From Planctomycetota bacterium (GTDB lineage: Bacteria; Planctomycetota; Planctomycetia; Pirellulales; Pirellulaceae), in assembly GCA_029259935.1 (NCBI GenBank), contig JAJDEH010000116.1, positions 1-16,121 on the forward strand: 16,121 nucleotides of DNA, in the 5' to 3' direction. Position 1 is the stretch's first letter. Every line of letters begins with the position of its first letter. A program made the translations under genes and the position numbers. Shown here piece by piece: positions 14,311-16,121 of this stretch. Below the pieces are notes generated by a model that searched no databases, was not told where the DNA came from, and was given only the letters and a program-made list of their open reading frames with translations.

Positions 14311-14788
14311 TTAACAGAAATCTCGGAAGTTCCTCCAAAAAAGCATCGAATTACGCCAGTAGCTATTCATGTACACCCCATGCTCGACGGCGAACGTGCA
14401 TATAGTTGGAGGCAGTTCGGCGTTCCATTCATAGGACTTCGCCCTCGCCGAACTCACGTTTCGCACCAATGAACACAGTTTTGTGGGTGACCAAGGGCGA
14501 ACCTGCCTTGCAGATATCGCTTGATGCTAACTGACTCATGACAAAACGTCCGCAGTCACTAACGCGAATCGCCGAAACAACGGCATGTCCTGAACGTCGA
14601 AACACAGTCTCCGAAACTGCGTCGGCATCATCGTCCATTCCATCGGTTGGCCCATAGCCCTCCAGCAGTAATGCACCATGTGCAGGCGAAAAGTCGTGAG
14701 GCTTGCAAAGATAAATCAACTTTACGTGACAACGATGTCGCCGTAGAATTGAACTGATGTAGTAGACGTCTGGATGCCCGTGGTGACT
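14311..14788 (-). pseudogene. Decayed, frameshifted gene of unknown family
   Basis: One minus-strand frame is open from 14788 to a stop at 14429 and reads like protein (GHPDVYYISSILRR, then VKLIYLCKPHDFS, and HKTVFIGAKREFGEGE near its end). It has no ATG or GTG near its beginning and no ribosome site; the only early start is TTG at 14719. Just where it stops, a different frame takes over with SYEWNAELPPTI, AVEHGVYMNSYWRNS, up to a TAA at 14311. A one-base lesion near 14440 would join the two into a protein of roughly 155 residues. I recognise no family. Lying upstream of the sigma factor and beneath the promoter of the next plus-strand gene, it is probably a relic. Confidence 0.4.
14721..14749 (+). 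promoter_or_regulatory. Predicted promoter for the small exported protein gene
   Basis: TTTACG (14721-14726) and TAGAAT (14744-14749) are 17 nt apart. The -10 matches at five of six positions and the -35 at four. It lies about 58 nt before the ATG at 14808. Prediction only. Confidence 0.35.
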
Positions 14789-14807
14789 TCAAAGTTTGGA
14801 GAGCAAC

Positions 14808-15287
14808 ATGAAGTTAAATCGCTACTTGATCGCGGTGATTATTACACTAGTCAGTGTCGTAGCGACGCCGAGTTTCTCTGCTGAAGGAAACGAAGAAACT
14901 TCGAAGCAGACATTTAGGCTTCAGTATCGCACTGCCGGCGATGCGCTGAGACCTTCTGGCTTTTTTGATGTCTCCGGCGGCAACTTCTCGCTCAAGCCTT
15001 TTGCGCTGAAGTGGCGTCTCCCTGAGTTGTCTGGCGAAAAAAAGGAGGCGCAACAGGAACAAGAGAAGGCGTTCCACAATTTGATCAAAACGATGGAGCG
15101 GGACGGCGTCAATGGATTGGAATTTGAATGTACGGGACAATATGAGAATCCGAGCCCGTATTTCATTTCCGACCTGCTTGTAATGAGCGTTCCTCAACTG
15201 ACCAAGGAGTCGAAAGAACGACTTCGACGATTGGCCGATAGTCCGAGTGGTCGTCATGGCGAATCGCGCTGGCTTATCCCGAGATGA
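14808..15287 (+). CDS. Small exported protein of unknown function (159 aa)
   Basis: The N-terminus, MKLNRYLIAVIITLVSVVATPSFSA in two adjoining parts, is a clear signal peptide with basic start, hydrophobic core and an Ala-x-Ala-like cleavage near residue 25. The mature part is polar, with a KK/EE/QQ-rich helix near 75-95 and a strand-rich end. No family is recognised. The ATG at 14808 has GGAG 6 nt upstream; the TTG at 14796 has nothing. The tail after about 140 (SGRHGESRWLIPR) looks unlike the rest, and an LRR-coding frame begins just downstream, so this may be the front of a broken secreted LRR gene. It may equally be an independent small gene. Confidence 0.65.
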   Translation: MKLNRYLIAVIITLVSVVATPSFSAEGNEETSKQTFRLQYRTAGDALRPSGFFDVSGGNFSLKPFALKWRLPELSGEKKEAQQEQEKAFHNLIKTMERDGVNGLEFECTGQYENPSPYFISDLLVMSVPQLTKESKERLRRLADSPSGRHGESRWLIPR

Positions 15288-15355
15288 TGGCTTCTTAGCT
15301 AAGGATCGATTGGTGGAGAGAACGGCTGCATAAAGGGGATCTGCAATCGCTCAGG

Positions 15356-15910
15356 ATGTTCCGCAGAGCGGAGTTTCTGTGGTTGCCGCAATGCTCTCTT
15401 TCGGACGTCTCACCGCTGGCCAGAATGACGCGGCTGCAAGTGCTGCGGATTGAATCGCCGTTTCTGCGAGACATCACACCACTAGCAGATTTGGTGCAGT
15501 TGAAGGAATTGCGCGTTTGGGAAAGCAGGGTGAAGGACATCTCCCCGCTATCCAAGATGGCACAGCTGGAAACATTGTGCGTCAGCGGCGGACCCCTGTC
15601 GGATGTCACGCCGCTAGCGGGACTGCCCCAGTTGAAGCAACTCGACCTCCACGGAACCAAGGTGGCCGACATCACCCCGCTTGCAGGGCTGACCCAATTA
15701 GAACACCTCGACTTGTGGGAAACCGATGTGACGGACGTCACATCACTGGCGGGCTTGACCCAACTAAAGACCCTTCACCTCTGGGGGACCAAGGTGACGG
15801 ATCTGACGCCTTTGGCAAAACACCCCAGCATTGAAATCTATGTCGACGACCCCAATGGGATGACGGTGCCAGTGGAGTTGCAAGACCGGGTCCACCGCTG
15901 GCGAAAATAA
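15356..15910 (+). CDS. Leucine-rich repeat protein, seven 22-residue units, probably N-terminally truncated
   Basis: Seven tandem units with an exact 22-residue period: DVSPLA (17-22), DITPLA (39-44), DISPLS (61-66), DVTPLA (83-88), DITPLA (105-110), DVTSLA (127-132), DLTPLA (149-154). Each is followed by L-x-x-L-x-x-L-x-L/V positions, the internalin-like LRR pattern that folds into a binding solenoid. The ATG at 15356 has no good ribosome site. The same frame is coding-like back to a TAG at 15296-15298 (WWRERLHKGDLQSLR), without another good start. The ORF also lacks a signal peptide, although LRR proteins of this kind are often exported. I therefore suspect loss of the 5' part. Gene neighbours do not define a partner. 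Confidence 0.72.
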   Translation: MFRRAEFLWLPQCSLSDVSPLARMTRLQVLRIESPFLRDITPLADLVQLKELRVWESRVKDISPLSKMAQLETLCVSGGPLSDVTPLAGLPQLKQLDLHGTKVADITPLAGLTQLEHLDLWETDVTDVTSLAGLTQLKTLHLWGTKVTDLTPLAKHPSIEIYVDDPNGMTVPVELQDRVHRWRK

Positions 15911-15974
15911 GATGTTGCGTTTGCCCATGACTGGTGGACTCCTGAACCCGAAGACAAAAAGGGACCGAATTTTA

Positions 15975-16058
15975 GACATGATGAACAGGATTGACAAGAT
16001 AAATGTCCGTTCCTGGTGCGTCGCCATCCTGTCCTTCGTGTAGATCCTGTCAACATCC
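15975..16058. repeat. Imperfect inverted repeat of the ACAGGAT type
   Basis: Left arm GATGAACAGGATTGACAAGA at about 15980-15999 and right arm CATCCTGTCCTTCGTG then ATCCTGTCAACATCC at 16025-16058 are related by imperfect inversion around the ACAGGAT core. It lies downstream of the LRR gene and may act as a hairpin or as a repetitive extragenic element. No gene is seen from 15911 to the window end. Confidence 0.55.
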
Positions 16059-16121
16059 GCCTTCTTTTCCCAGACAACTAAACGGAGCCTAAATGGTGGT
16101 CAATTTCGTTTTTCAAATTCT

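Noticed and set aside
16093..16121. Possible start of a new plus-strand gene (GGAG, 5 nt, ATG) at the right edge
   Set aside because: Only nine codons are visible, too few to judge; recorded in case the neighbouring sequence extends it.

Overview
The window looks like chromosomal DNA of a planctomycete (Pirellulales-like), at moderate to high G+C. The clues are an SHD1 (SLA1 homology) domain fused to a PQQ-type beta-propeller, a short sigma factor of the Rhodopirellula/Verrucomicrobium kind overlapping a FecR-type transmembrane partner, a planctomycete-type integrase remnant, large secreted proteins without known domains, and degenerate intergenic repeats. No rRNA, tRNA or CRISPR array was recognised.

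Left block (1-3773, all minus strand). In transcription order: a 160-aa coiled protein of unknown role behind a plausible promoter, an alpha/beta hydrolase, a metallophosphoesterase resembling UDP-2,3-diacylglucosamine diphosphatase, a CDP-alcohol phosphatidyltransferase, and the N-terminal part of an ANL-superfamily acyl-activating enzyme that runs off the left edge. The enzymes suggest a lipid or envelope-lipid cluster.

Centre (4216-8865). A plus-strand pair follows: an unrecognised 185-aa protein, then 35 bp later a compact SNF2-family ATPase with all core motifs and an unusual N-terminal extension. A convergent minus-strand gene encodes a 755-aa secreted protein of unknown function.

Decayed island (about 8866-10538). 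This holds a frameshifted transposase remnant, two short tandem duplications, and a barstar-family gene. The ORF ending in an ATGA overlap with barstar closes with residues resembling the C-terminal catalytic tail of barnase. I read this as a toxin-immunity pair whose RNase gene has been destroyed while the inhibitor survives.

Right block (10559-14245, minus strand). An ECF-like sigma factor and a FecR-type membrane protein overlap by ATGA. About 300 bp downstream of them lies an exported SHD1/PQQ-propeller protein. Together they look like a cell-surface signalling and response unit.

Right end (14311-16121). This part contains a decayed, frameshifted minus-strand gene, a small exported protein, and a seven-unit, 22-residue leucine-rich repeat ORF that is probably missing its N-terminus. 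An ACAGGAT-type imperfect inverted repeat follows.
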